Source of the DNA: Agromyces mangrovi
GTDB taxonomy: Bacteria > Actinomycetota > Actinomycetes > Actinomycetales > Microbacteriaceae
Assembly: GCF_030296695.1 (NCBI RefSeq)
Contig: NZ_AP027737.1
Coordinates: forward strand, 2,480,001-2,544,000
Length of the DNA: 64,000 nucleotides
Reading direction: 5' to 3'
Shown here piece by piece: positions 29,910-39,542 of the stretch. Within the stretch, counting starts at the first letter, position 1. Each line of letters starts with the position of its first letter. The translations under genes were made by a program, and so were the position numbers. Under the pieces are notes generated by a model, which made no database searches, was not told the DNA's origin, and saw only the letters and a list, made by a program, of their open reading frames with translations.

Positions 29910-30013
29910 TTACTCTCGACCGAGGCGACCTCATCGATGGGCTGTGTGCGGGTATCACTCTGATACCACGCGGTAGCATGGTGCCCGACGGAAGGAGTGC
30001 GCCGTGGCGATGA
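29906..30013 (+). pseudogene. possible remnant of a nucleotidyltransferase toxin gene
   Basis: A GTG frame overlapping the XRE stop (GTGA) encodes VITLDRGDLIDGLCAG and then runs into the promoter region of the next module and stops. The opening resembles the N-terminus of toxin partners that follow such XRE antitoxins. Too short to be sure. Confidence 0.3.
29951..29967. promoter_or_regulatory. palindrome GGTATCA-CTC-TGATACC, antitoxin operator candidate
   Basis: Perfect 7-base arms around a 3-base spacer, just upstream of a -10-like TAGCAT (29974-29979) and the RHH/Doc operon. The position fits autoregulation by the RHH antitoxin. Confidence 0.65.
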
Positions 30014-30207
30014 CCCTGCGACTCGATGAGGCTCACGACGAACTGCTCGCGGAGCTCGCGACGAAGTTCGGGCGCTCGAAGACCGAGGTCGTGCAGATCG
30101 CGCTCGACGACTTTGCGGCCCGTGCCGACAAGTCCGCGCGCACGCGTTCGGCATTCGATCGCATCCGAACCCGCGACGCCGACCTGCTCGACCGCCTCGC
30201 GCGGTGA
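30004..30207 (+). CDS. ribbon-helix-helix antitoxin of a Doc/Fic toxin
   Basis: 67 residues. RHH fold visible as TLRLDEAHDELLAELATKFGRSKTEVVQIALDDF; the C-terminal Arg/Asp-rich tail probably covers the toxin's active site. GTG 30004 (AGGAGT upstream) or ATG 30010 may be the start. Overlaps the toxin gene by four bases. Confidence 0.88.
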   Translation: MAMTLRLDEAHDELLAELATKFGRSKTEVVQIALDDFAARADKSARTRSAFDRIRTRDADLLDRLAR

Positions 30208-30602
30208 CCTCGGGCCGGGAGGTCGAGTACCTCGACCCCGAAGACGTCGAGGCGCTGCTCGACGACGAGGGGTTCCACTTCAAGGACGGTGCGCGCGGAC
30301 GGAACCTGATGCTGTCTGCGCTCGCCGCGCCGATGCCGGTGTTCGGCGAGGAGGTGCATCCGACGCTCGAGGAGAAGGCCGCGGCGCTCCTGCTCGCGGT
30401 GATGCGCAACCATCCGCTGGCCGACGGGAACAAGCGACTGGCGTGGTTCGTGACGGTCGCGTTCCTCGAACTCAACGACAGCGACCTCGTGGTCGACGAT
30501 GTCGCCGAGGCAGACCGGTTCATTCGCGAGGTCGCGGCGGGCGCTGTCGACCTCGACGGGGTGGCGGCGTGGGTTCGCGCCCGCATCCGCCCGCTCGTCT
30601 GA
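30204..30602 (+). CDS. doc: Fic/Doc family toxin
   Basis: 132 residues. Active-site motif NHPLADGNKRLAWF (H-P-x-x-D-G-N-K-R) and the first conserved element EYLDPEDVEALL. Doc-type proteins modify a translation factor or related target by nucleotidyl- or phosphotransfer. GTG start overlaps the antitoxin stop. This is a complete RHH-Doc toxin-antitoxin operon. Confidence 0.92.
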   Translation: MTSGREVEYLDPEDVEALLDDEGFHFKDGARGRNLMLSALAAPMPVFGEEVHPTLEEKAAALLLAVMRNHPLADGNKRLAWFVTVAFLELNDSDLVVDDVAEADRFIREVAAGAVDLDGVAAWVRARIRPLV

Positions 30603-30696
30603 CACCACCGAGGAGGTCCTCCCGCCGCCTCCTCCCGTAGACGGCGCCTTCCGCGTGCGCAAGGCTGAGCGGCGAAGGTGAGCGAGGGAGCATCCT

Positions 30697-31050
30697 ATGA
30701 CGATCACGCAGTCCGACCGCAGTACCGGCGACACCCTCGGGTTCGTCGTTTCCGGCGACGTGACGAAAGCTGACTACGACGTCCTGACGCCCGCGGTCGA
30801 AGCCGCAGTAGAGGAGCACGGCACGGTGAAGCTGATGCTCGACCTCTCCGACTTCCGCTGGGAGCGGGTCGGCGCGTGGGGTGCCGACCTGCGCTTCGGC
30901 CACGAGTTCCATGAGAAGGTCGCGCGCGTGGCCATCGTCGGCCGCGCGAAGTGGGAGGAGCACCTCGTCCACCTCGCCGCCCCGTTCTACGCGCAGGAGG
31001 CGGCGTACTTCGACGACCAGAATGCCGCCTGGGCCTGGCTCCGGAGCTGA
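30697..31050 (+). CDS. SpoIIAA-like (STAS-related) protein
   Basis: 117 residues. SGDVTKADYDVLTPAVEAAV, LMLDLSDFRWERVGAWGADLRFG and VGRAKWEEHLVHLAAPF are characteristic of the PF11964 SpoIIAA-like family. Often a small soluble or membrane-associated regulator; the role here is unknown. Likely a single gene, preceded by a GAGGGAG ribosome binding site. Confidence 0.9.
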   Translation: MTITQSDRSTGDTLGFVVSGDVTKADYDVLTPAVEAAVEEHGTVKLMLDLSDFRWERVGAWGADLRFGHEFHEKVARVAIVGRAKWEEHLVHLAAPFYAQEAAYFDDQNAAWAWLRS

Positions 31051-31071
31051 CACCGAGGCGCCGGAGACACG

Positions 31072-31593
31072 GTGGAGCGGTCCTGGATCTACGAGACCAA
31101 CGCCGACAACTCCGCGCGGTTCGTGCTCGGCACGGTCGGCCAGAACCCGCTCGTCTGCTTCGGCGTCAACCCCAGCACGGCCGAGCCGGGCGCCCTCGAC
31201 CAGACCGTCACGAAGGTCGCCGGCTTCGCATCGAGGAACGGCTACGACAGCTGGGTCATGCTGAACCTGTACCCGCAGCGCTCAACCGACCCGAACGGGA
31301 TGCACCTGCAGCCCGACCCCGACCTGCAGGCGCAGAACGAGCGACAAATCGACGAGTTCATCGGTGGCCGCACGCTGTCCCTGCTCGCCGCGTGGGGTGG
31401 TGTCATCACGAAGCGGTCGTATCTGCCGCAGATGCTCGCGAACATCGTGAAGATCGCCGACCGCTCATCGTGCGAGTGGAACTCGATCGGCGACCCCATC
31501 GCTGCTGGCCACCCACGTCACCCCTCGCGGCCCGGCTACGCCACGCCATTGCAGAGGTTCGACACTGGTGTGTATCTGCGCCGTCTGAAGTGA
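31072..31593 (+). CDS. DUF1643 family protein
   Basis: 173 residues from GTG 31072 (CGGAGA upstream). LVCFGVNPSTAEPGALDQTV and WVMLNLYPQRSTDP are the conserved DUF1643 motifs, and LLAAWGGVITKRSYL follows. The family is frequent on accessory regions and phages; its function is not established. Confidence 0.9.
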   Translation: MERSWIYETNADNSARFVLGTVGQNPLVCFGVNPSTAEPGALDQTVTKVAGFASRNGYDSWVMLNLYPQRSTDPNGMHLQPDPDLQAQNERQIDEFIGGRTLSLLAAWGGVITKRSYLPQMLANIVKIADRSSCEWNSIGDPIAAGHPRHPSRPGYATPLQRFDTGVYLRRLK

Positions 31594-31723
31594 GCGGGCG
31601 GTCCGTGGCATCCGCATGCCGCTGATGTCACGAGAACGCCCCAGCGCGCCCGCCGCGACGCACGACCACAGGACGTACTGACAGTGCCTGTCTTCGCTCA
31701 GGAGAGACGCCTAGCGTGGGCCC

Positions 31724-31786
31724 ATGGACAACCGCACCCTGGTCCGTGAGGCCGCCCGCAACTCGTTCGGCCGTCGCTCCGCATGA
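31724..31786 (+). CDS. possible 20-residue upstream peptide coupled to VanZ gene
   Basis: ATG frame MDNRTLVREAARNSFGRRSA whose TGA overlaps the VanZ ATG. It could tune translation of the membrane protein, but a Shine-Dalgarno sequence is distant (AGGAGA about 18 bases upstream), so this is tentative. Confidence 0.25.
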   Translation: MDNRTLVREAARNSFGRRSA

Positions 31787-32211
31787 CCGTCGCGGCACCT
31801 CCGCGCACCGCCGAGCGCATCATGTGGGCCGTTGCGGCCGCGTTCTACGTACTCGGCGTGCTCTTCATCACGCTCGTGCCTGTGCCGTGGACGATCCGGA
31901 GCGCGCAGGTGGAGCACGGCGTGCTCGACCCGCAGTCGTGGCTGCTCGCCTCCACATGGACCACGGGCTCGCCGCGCGAGGCGATCGCCAACGTCGCCAT
32001 GTTCGTTCCCGTCGGGTTCCTCGTCGCGCGCGTCGCCGCCTGGCTCGGCGTTGTCGTCGTCATGCTCACCTGGACGATCGAGATCGTGCAGATCCCGCTG
32101 CTCGATCGCATCTCGGACCCGCGCGACCTCGTCGCCAACCTGATCGGCGGCCTCGTCGGAGTCGCCCTGGCGCTGGCGACGCGTCGCCGAACCCGCAAGC
32201 GGGTTGTTTAG
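31783..32211 (+). CDS. VanZ family membrane protein
   Basis: 142 residues, four hydrophobic segments. ITLVPVPWTI, ANVAMFVPVGFLVA and TIEIVQIPLLDRISDPRDLVANLIGG match VanZ, a family associated with teicoplanin resistance or membrane integrity. The short length is normal. Monocistronic apart from the tiny coupled frame upstream. Confidence 0.88.
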   Translation: MTVAAPPRTAERIMWAVAAAFYVLGVLFITLVPVPWTIRSAQVEHGVLDPQSWLLASTWTTGSPREAIANVAMFVPVGFLVARVAAWLGVVVVMLTWTIEIVQIPLLDRISDPRDLVANLIGGLVGVALALATRRRTRKRVV

Positions 32212-32297
32212 CATCCCGTACAACTTCCGCCGGCCTGTCGTGCGGAGCGAGGCGATGGCTGGGCCGGGCCCCGAAAGGACCCGACCCAACGTGATCG

Positions 32298-32885
32298 TCA
32301 GTCGCGAGTCCTCAGCCATTCCGCGAACTCGCTTGACCGATCGCTTTCCATGGCCTCGGCGAGATCCTCGATGAAGCGGGTCAACTCGGGCGGTGTGTCG
32401 GCAGGAATCGTCCTCAATGCGCCATCCGGCGAGAGCTGGCCTGCGAACTCGAACCGGTCGATGTGGACCCAGTCGGCGTGCCAGACCATCTCGTCGTAGG
32501 TCGAAGTGCCTTCCGCCAGGAGCTCATCGGTACGCCAGTCGACTACCTCCCATAGGGTTGTCCCGTCCGCGTTGTAGGGGCCAATCTGACCGCCCGAAAC
32601 AACACGCAAGCCTTCACGCTCACGGGCCTCAACCCAGCTCTCTTCGGCTTCGTCCCATTCGATGTCCGCTGTCTCCAGCTCGACCGCATGCTGGATGAGC
32701 ACCCGCCCGACGAGCCTCTCAAACGCTTCGAGCTGGCGGGATCGCGTCCTCCCGGCGCCCGCGGCGTCGGCGGTTTCCTTTGGCTGGCGCCCAATCAATC
32801 GCCTACGAGCCTCGGCGTAGGGGATGCCCTCACGTGCCGCGAGCTCGCGAACCTTCTTCTTGAACGCAGCGTTCGATGTCATCAT
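32298..32885 (-). CDS. hypothetical protein, 195 residues
   Basis: Soluble and acidic. The first 35 residues (AFKKKVRELAAREGIPYAEARRRLIGR) form a basic helical segment seen at the N-terminus of several plasmid- and phage-borne actinobacterial proteins. The rest, with VVDWRTDELLAEG and MVWHADWVHIDRFEFAGQ, is not recognised. The start is one of two adjacent ATGs after GGGAGAAG. It is the first gene at the left side of the accessory island. Confidence 0.7.
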   Translation of the reverse strand: MMTSNAAFKKKVRELAAREGIPYAEARRRLIGRQPKETADAAGAGRTRSRQLEAFERLVGRVLIQHAVELETADIEWDEAEESWVEAREREGLRVVSGGQIGPYNADGTTLWEVVDWRTDELLAEGTSTYDEMVWHADWVHIDRFEFAGQLSPDGALRTIPADTPPELTRFIEDLAEAMESDRSSEFAEWLRTRD

Positions 32886-33111
32886 CTTCTCCCTTGCGGA
32901 GATACAGCGTCTCGCGCCACTGCATCGCCTGAGAGTGGTGATGTCTGTCCCGATCCGATGGACCTTGGCTCAGATGTACTAGGCATTGCGCGAGGCTGGC
33001 CATGTACGTCGCGGCAGGCGTGGGAACGCCTGCCCCAACCATACCTGTGCCGGAGTCGCCTGGCGGGGAACTGTTGAGGCTCCGAGGTGAATGGTTCGGA
33101 ATCACGCCCGA

Positions 33112-33999
33112 CTACTCGAAGTAGTCCTCGTCGATCTCGACGATGTGCACGGTTTGCTTCGTCTGAACACCGATCCCGAACCGGATCATCAACGAGGTCA
33201 GCCGTTCGCCGTCGATCAAGATGATCCGTGTCGGCACGGACTCGGCGTATTGGCGCGCCCCCGGACTGAAGCGCCCCGTCGTGATGAAGACGCCGCCGTC
33301 GGCCTTTCCGCTAAGCGCGCCGACGAAGCCCTGCACGTCGGGTCGGCTCACTGCGTTGTCGGTGGAGTAACGCTTGGCCTGAACGTAGACGCGGCTGAGC
33401 CCAAGAGTGTCTTGGTCGATGACTCCGTCGATACCGCCGTCATTCGACATCGAGGTGACGCGGGCTTGTCCGTCCGCCCCGCCATACCCCATGGCCACAA
33501 GCAGGTCGACAACGGTCTGTTCGAAGAACGCAGGAGACTTCGACATGAGTCGCGTCAGGAGTTCGGTGGAAACTTCCTCCTGAATCTGTCTGATGCCTTG
33601 GTCGATGAGCTCGGCCGGGTCGAGCGATTCGACATCATTGTTCACCGGCCTTGAAGGCTCTGTGACGACGCGAGATCGACGGTATCCCGTGACGGTTTCC
33701 ACGTTGCTGCGGGTCACCGCCGGGTAGGTCGCAAGGAGAGTACGGCCTTGCTCGCCGATCACATAGTGCCCCCGTTCGGGGCGTGAAAGCGCGCCGGCCT
33801 TTGTGAGATGCGATATCGCCCATCCGACACGGTTCGCGTACATCGGTTGCCCGGTGGTGAGCGTGACATTCCGTTCGGCCTCCGTTAGGCGAACGTCGAT
33901 TGCAGCTGCATCTGTGATCTCACTGCGGTCGCGGATATGCCCGTCGCTCATGACGCGCAGAATCGGGCCCATGAACTCGTGCCACTTGGGTATCGCCAA
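33112..33999 (-). CDS. Mrr-like restriction endonuclease
   Basis: 295 residues. Residues about 5-110 are a winged-helix Mrr N-terminal domain (MANRVGWAISHLTKAGALSRP-like: YANRVGWAISHLTKAG). Residues 160-285 are the Mrr catalytic fold: FFEQTVVDLLVAMGYGG, SNDGGIDGVID (catalytic Asp) and VYVQAKRY (QxK motif). Mrr enzymes cut methylated or otherwise foreign DNA. No methyltransferase is adjacent, which fits a type IV (modification-dependent) role. Confidence 0.92.
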   Translation of the reverse strand: MAIPKWHEFMGPILRVMSDGHIRDRSEITDAAAIDVRLTEAERNVTLTTGQPMYANRVGWAISHLTKAGALSRPERGHYVIGEQGRTLLATYPAVTRSNVETVTGYRRSRVVTEPSRPVNNDVESLDPAELIDQGIRQIQEEVSTELLTRLMSKSPAFFEQTVVDLLVAMGYGGADGQARVTSMSNDGGIDGVIDQDTLGLSRVYVQAKRYSTDNAVSRPDVQGFVGALSGKADGGVFITTGRFSPGARQYAESVPTRIILIDGERLTSLMIRFGIGVQTKQTVHIVEIDEDYFE

Positions 34000-34152
34000 T
34001 GCGTGCTCCTTCGCGTGCGACAGGTCCCGCCATTCTTGCAGGCAGCGTCAGAAGGGGGCGCCCCTCGGCGCGCCAGGGGTTGCGTCAGCCCTGTCTGGAG
34101 CTTCGACGTCAGTTAGTACCTGAACCTCCTGTGGTGGGTGGCATCGAACGCG

Positions 34153-34722
34153 TCACCCCTCCGCAAGAATCCCGTACAACTTCCGCCGCGCCTCCTCGAG
34201 CACCTCGACCGCCTGGTCGACCTGCTCGGGCGTGCCCGTGCGCCCGACCTGCGCCGCCGCCTGCGCCAGCTCGATGCCGGCTTTCGGCAGCTTGCCGCCG
34301 ACGCCGTAGTCGCGCCCGCTCGACGTCTTCCACGGCGGGGTGCGGTCAGCGGATGCCCCCGCCTCGACCTTCCCCGCCTCGGTGAGCGAGTACGTCTTGC
34401 GCCCGCCCGACTCCTCGGCGCTGATGAGCCCCTCGTCGGCGAGCAGCTGCAGCGTGGGGTACACGGATCCGGCGCTCGGCTTCCAGGTACCGCCGCTGCG
34501 CTGGGCGATCTCGCTGATGATCTGGTACCCGTGCATCGGCTGCTCGGCGAGCAGCGCAAGCACCGCCGTGCGCACGTCACCCTTGCCCATGCGCTGGCCG
34601 ACCTTCTGCTCGAACATGCCGCGAAGCTGCTCCATGGCCTCCCAGAGATTCGGCCCTTGGCCGCCTCGGCCCCAGCTACCGGATGCTCCGGGGAACCCTT
34701 CGCCCGTGAATGAACCGCTCAT
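34153..34722 (-). CDS. PadR family transcriptional regulator
   Basis: 189 residues. A Gly-rich N-terminal extension of about 45 residues precedes the winged helix (LALLAEQPMHGYQIISEIAQRSGG, PSAGSVYPTLQLLADEGLI). The C-terminal helices (VDQAVEVLEEARRKLYGILAEG) form the dimer arm. No target gene is adjacent, so it may act on itself through the inverted repeat upstream. Confidence 0.92.
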   Translation of the reverse strand: MSGSFTGEGFPGASGSWGRGGQGPNLWEAMEQLRGMFEQKVGQRMGKGDVRTAVLALLAEQPMHGYQIISEIAQRSGGTWKPSAGSVYPTLQLLADEGLISAEESGGRKTYSLTEAGKVEAGASADRTPPWKTSSGRDYGVGGKLPKAGIELAQAAAQVGRTGTPEQVDQAVEVLEEARRKLYGILAEG

Positions 34723-34768
34723 GATCGACCTCCCGTTGTGCGGGGCCCTGATGGGTCTCGACGATATG

Positions 34769-34786
34769 TCAACGATATAGCGTTGA
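34769..34786. promoter_or_regulatory. inverted repeat TCAACG-ATATAG-CGTTGA upstream of padR-type gene
   Basis: Perfect 6-base arms, 47 bp before the PadR ATG, with a second CGATAT copy at 34762-34767. PadR proteins commonly bind AT-centred dyads in their own promoter. Confidence 0.5.
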
Positions 34787-35463
34787 ACGCCTTTGCAAGA
34801 ACCGAAATGGTCCGCCGATGCCAGACTCGGGTGTCACGAGACTGTGTGAGTCGATGGGCCAAGGCAACTTGGCGCTCGTGCAAGGGCGCTACTCGCAGAA
34901 GTCAACTGGTCACCCGTGGCGGTGGCGATTGCGGCCCGGCCGAGGATCAGGGCTGCCACGGCACCCGGTATCCTGAGCGTCTCAGCCGAATGACGATAAG
35001 GATGGGAAGGGGACTATTGGCGGCCGAGTGCGGTGAGCGCCCAATCCGACCTCGCATCGTCACGGGTCTGTCCTATTGCCTTGCCTGAAGTGCGATTCGT
35101 GTATTGCCGCCCCAAACAACCTGCTCGTGAGCAAATACGCGGCATGGCTCGATTGGTGCTCTCGCTTGGTGGCAGATACGCCCCATCCGCCGATGAAGTG
35201 GTTGATCGTACGTCCTTGAGCACCACTTGCAGTACTCCTTGTTGTAGCTGTCAGGGATCCGAAACTAGCTTTGCGTCCGATCCCGATAGTAGTGTGCATT
35301 TGCTTAGTAGTGTGCTTCTGCTTCGATTGACGAAGTTGATGGCGGCGCCGATCGATTCGAACCAAGCCCCAATGCGTGACGGCGCGGGCGCCAACAAGAA
35401 GCCCTGAGGAACAAGTCGCCGACCATTGCCACGCGAGACGGTCACCGATAGGAGAGAACGGCA
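34787..35463. other. about 680 bases without a convincing gene; lower GC; one 18-bp tandem duplication
   Basis: Open frames exist here on both strands but show no protein-like composition or motif. GC is visibly lower than in flanking genes. An 18-base unit beginning TAGTAGTGTGC is duplicated head to tail at 35287-35304 and 35305-35322 with two mismatches. The stretch may hold remnants of an inserted element or the promoter of the NACHT gene. Confidence 0.5.
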
Positions 35464-38038
35464 TTGTCCTTTGACCTATTGACAGCATTCCTGATGCTAG
35501 TCATTCTGCCGGTGGCATGGATGACGTTCCGCACCATCGGGCGTTTCGCGAAGCGCCACGTCCGCCAGTTCCTTGAGGGTGCCCTGTGGCACGTAGGGCG
35601 TGGGCTCAGCCGGGATGTTGGCGCGTTGATGAGCCTTCGACAGTATGCGCGACTTCAGCTCGGTGAGAACTGGGGCCGGTACCTGCAGGTACCTGGACAG
35701 ACCGAGACACTTAGCCTCGAGATCGACACAATTTACGTCCCGCTCGAGCTGGAATCTAGTCTGCTGACGAGCGAACGTTGGTCGACAGAGAACGTCCTGC
35801 AGGCGGGATCTCGCCTTGTAGTAATCGGAGACCCTGGCTCAGGCAAGTCAACAATGATGAAGCGCCTACATAGAGGTGTCTGTCACATGGGCCTGGCGCG
35901 GCGAGGTAATAAGTCGCCACTGTCAGTCGCGATCGAACTCAAGAATTGTAAGGTCCCGCCGAATCCATCGTCTGACTGGCTCCTAAGCCAGGTTCGGTCG
36001 GTTGTTGCTGGCACGCACGGCTTCGACATGCACACACTTTTTGATGTGTACGCGAACTCGGAGGGCGTGGTCGTGCTTCTGGATGGACTAGATGAGGTTG
36101 CTAGTACAAACTACACGGCAGTCCGTGACGGAATCCGTGGCCTTAGCGACGAGCTCGTGAGAATGGGCGCGAACAATCAGGTCGTCCTAACGATGCGGTC
36201 AGGCTTCTTTCACCAGGTTCGATCTGACTTTGACGAGACGTTTCCAACCACCCTTCGCGTGAAGCCTCTGTCTCCGGCGGAGGTGTACACGTTCCTTGGG
36301 CGATGGCCATTCGATAGAGACGCGGAGCGGCGGGCGAACCATATCTACAAGGAGCTGACGGAGACGCCCGCGTTGAGAGACTTGTGCGCAAATCCACTAA
36401 TTCTGGCGATGTACGTCGCCCGGACGGGGAGACCCTGAACTGAACGCGCCAGACACGCGAACTCAGTTCTACGTGACAGTGCTAGACGAGCTGCTGGCGT
36501 ACAGGCGTGGAAGGCAACTCCAGTCCTCCACTCGGTCGGCTTTGCTCGAGCAGCGCTGGAACATCGTGGGTGAACTTGCTGCACAGAACATACGCGATGA
36601 ACGTCAAGATGCAAACTCGATCTCCTGGGCATCGGTTGTCGACGTCGTGGCACGTGTAGCTGCAGTTGAATCCGCTAGGGCAGAGGAACTGCTCAACGAG
36701 CTAATTCGGGACACGGGGGTGCTTTCGATAGGTCGCGTGCGTGAGACAGTCCATTTCATGCACCTGACATTCTGTGAGTTTGCCGCCGCGCACTACGTCG
36801 CGATGAGTCTTCAGGATGGAATTAGCCGACTTCTAGAGAGTTACTCACGATTTGTAAACTCTGATAAGGCTCAACTGCGAAATAGACTTGACGAGGTGGT
36901 GCCGTTCTCTTGTGCACTTACTGCGCCGCGTGACCGGGCTGATGCGCTCTCAAGGGTTCATTCGGTGGTATCCGATCCATTCGTAGTTGCGCGGACGGTT
37001 CTGGAGAGCCAGGCATACGAGCATCCGATATTTGCGTCGTGGCTCGACCACGAGTCGCTTCTCTTGACTTCGACAGTCGAGAGTGACTGGGATCGAGTTT
37101 GGCTGCGCCGCCTCCAGGTGCTCACACGCGTGCTGCGCGACTCCGAGGAGCACGCACGCGTACTTGGCAAGACCCCCGGGGTGACTGCCAGTGCGGTTCT
37201 AGAGGGTCTCGTGCAGGGTTCGAGCGAGAGACTTACACTCCTCTTCGGCGAGGTCGCCCAGAACGACCCGGTCGCTGCATTCAATCTGGCCGAGGATCTA
37301 GGTGTCGATTTTGTTCGCGGTGACCCTGAGATACTCGTTTCTGCGTGCGAGAGCCCGGCGTTCCTCGCTCGAGCAGTCGATGTTTCAAGGTCGGCGAAGG
37401 ATGACGCCTTTCTGTGGGCGGCCATCTTCGTCGAAGCCGCGCAACGGTATCGCATGGTCGCATGGAGGCTTCGGTACACCGCATCGTCGGGTGCGATCCA
37501 AACTGCGGCGCATCGTGTTTCGTCCTCTGAGCAGTGGAGTCCGGAATCGCCTGGAAGTGACTTTTATGCTGACTGCCTTACGGTGGCGGTGAATGGTGCG
37601 CATCAGTTGAACTCGGAATCCTCCTTGCAGTGCCTACTGCGCCTCCCCGGTCTGGTGCATGTCGGGCGACGGAAAGTGGCTGCATTTTGGCGCAGGGCAT
37701 CCATAATCGGAACTATTGTTGTATTGCTGACACTTGGTGTGTTCGTCTACCAGGTGGTCGCTTCTAGTCCGGACCTGGATGGCGCCCCGGATTTCTTGCG
37801 CTTCTTCTTGCCTGTGCTTGCGTTTGTGTTTTTGGTGCAGCTAGCAACGATGGGCTTGGATGCATACATTGTTCTTCGCAGATCTTGGTTCTCGCGCGTG
37901 CGGAACCTCGATTCGTATTGGGACTATCTCGTCAGGCTGCCCTGGTCGGTATTCATGGGGCTTCCGTCCTCAATTCAGCGTCGTCTTCGTACCGAGCGAC
38001 AGATCCGAGACCTCGAAGCTCTTCGCATGGATGGATAG
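35464..38038 (+). CDS. membrane-anchored NACHT NTPase, interrupted by an indel in this sequence
   Basis: About 857 residues if repaired. TTG 35464 has GGAGAG upstream. An N-terminal hydrophobic segment (AFLMLVILPVAWMTF) is followed by a NACHT domain: Walker A VIGDPGSGKST, Walker B VVVLLDGLDEV, and LTMRSGF (sensor region). Helical repeats follow (HFMHLTFCEFAAAHYVA) and then two C-terminal membrane segments near residues 745-800. The frame breaks just after GGGG (36426-36429); removing one base or adding two gives RTGDPELNAPDTRTQFY and continues. Relatives include bacterial NACHT antiphage proteins; here the membrane ends may be the effector. Codon use is less GC-rich than the neighbours, suggesting transfer. 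Confidence 0.82.
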
Positions 38039-38637
38039 CAAAAGCAAGTTCTCAGGGTGCGCTTTGGCTGCGTCCAGATCGCGCGGTTGACAGCGATCTC
38101 TTGCAGCCGTCAGATGGTGTGGCCTCCGGTGGCCTAAACGATTGGCGAGTGGGCGCACGCCGTTTTGCCGGCGGCAGGGCTCCGGCTCCTCGAGGTCTGC
38201 GCCGCGCTCGGCGGAAAATGGGCCTGCCCGAGGGCGATCGAGGGGGACGTCGGCGGCTCCCCGGAAGGCCGTATCGCCTAAGACCCCGACAGCCTCGCAG
38301 CGTGTGCCGCTGACGAGGAGTGAGTGTGGCGACGATTGTCAGACGCTCCGCGAGGCGTCGGATGACCTTGTGGACCGCAGCTGAGGCCTAGACATAGTTC
38401 CCCCGGGCTCAGTGGCGAAGTTTCTGCGGGAGGTGAGGAGATCATCCAACGCACAGGCCTTCAACGAATCGTGTGGCGATGGTGCAGTTGTCAGACCCCA
38501 CGGTTGAGGGGCGGCTTGGGCATGCATATCGGAGTCTGAGGACCTGGCACCCGGGGTCTTGTCGTCGTTGATTTTGCCCCTTGAGACGCCGATGAGGGAG
38601 TCCCAGCAGTGCAGCGCGACCGGCTGAGTACCTCTCG
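38039..38637. other. about 600 bases without a convincing gene
   Basis: Between the NACHT gene and the convergent HEPN gene. Short frames lack start signals and known motifs. No long inverted repeat was seen, unlike most other convergent junctions in the window. It may contain decayed coding sequence. Confidence 0.4.
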
Positions 38638-39537
38638 CTAAAGGGTCGATCGCCAGTCGACGATCTCATTGCCATTGAGTGCGAGCAGAATCTCGGAGTG
38701 CGCTTTCGCGCGCGCGCTCGCCTCACGCACGGCCTCGTCCATTGAACTGTGCCTTCGATGGGCGCGTTTGGCCGATGGGCCATACTCCGGCCACCGGGTC
38801 CCATCGCGCAGGATGCGGCGAACACGAAGTTGCGCCCCCAGACCCGGCTTGACGACTTCTCCTAGGCACATGAGGTGGAGTGCATGCGAGATCGCGATGT
38901 CAACGAGCATCGCAGCAAGCTTTACATTGCGCGTCGTCGTGCTCACCGCGATTGGGTCCAGAACCGCGTCGACTTGGTGTGCGGCGGTGTGCCGTAGTCG
39001 AGCTAGCCTATGCACGATTGATTCTGCCGACGAGTTTCCCGGAAATCTTGGGTCGAGTTCTTTCCATGCTGAAGTGACTTCACTCCAGCTCTTGGAGTAC
39101 CCGACTAGGTCAAGCATCCCTTGCACATCTGCCGTCTGTATGTTGCTTCCACTCCAGGCGAAGAACAGTTCGTGACCGACGAGGTTTCCGTATGAGAACG
39201 AGGTCAGGGTCTTGGCGAGATCCTCCACAAGCGATGTGCGAGAAGAGTCATCGAGGTCCCGGAAGCGTCTCGGCAACGTCTGGACGATCCGGTCGGAGTA
39301 GGGAACGATGCCGCCGGCAAGTCGCGACGCGGGAATTCTTGCCTGCGTTAGCGCTTCAGACCACTCCACGCCGCGTTCTCGAAGGAATTGCTCGAACGCG
39401 GACAGTCCTTGGATGGCGACCGACCTGGCTGCGTTGTCCACTACCGGTGTGGGCACACTGGCTGGCGGCGATGCGATGAAGTCCAGCACCTCATCAAGCC
39501 GAGCGAGTCTCTGGAGTAGCTGATCGACCGCGGCCAT
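38638..39537 (-). CDS. HEPN-domain ribonuclease-like protein (MAE_28990/MAE_18760 type)
   Basis: 299 residues, mostly helical. The segment RLARLRHTAAHQ contains the R-x4-H active-site motif of HEPN RNases. Other features are LDEVLDFIASPP, FEQFLRERGVEW and YGNLVGHELFFAW. It starts six bases after the DUF262 gene on the same strand, the pairing known for this HEPN subgroup. Probably the RNA-cutting toxin of a two-gene defence or toxin-antitoxin module. Confidence 0.78.
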   Translation of the reverse strand: MAAVDQLLQRLARLDEVLDFIASPPASVPTPVVDNAARSVAIQGLSAFEQFLRERGVEWSEALTQARIPASRLAGGIVPYSDRIVQTLPRRFRDLDDSSRTSLVEDLAKTLTSFSYGNLVGHELFFAWSGSNIQTADVQGMLDLVGYSKSWSEVTSAWKELDPRFPGNSSAESIVHRLARLRHTAAHQVDAVLDPIAVSTTTRNVKLAAMLVDIAISHALHLMCLGEVVKPGLGAQLRVRRILRDGTRWPEYGPSAKRAHRRHSSMDEAVREASARAKAHSEILLALNGNEIVDWRSTL

Positions 39538-39542
39538 CGCTT

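Noticed and set aside
35033..35407. A 124-codon plus-strand frame in the gap before the NACHT gene
   Set aside because: Ser/Cys-rich, no ribosome binding site, overlaps an equally long minus-strand frame and shows no conserved motif.
37885..38313. Frames at the end of and after the NACHT gene
   Set aside because: Overlap the real coding frame and have no start context or recognisable sequence.
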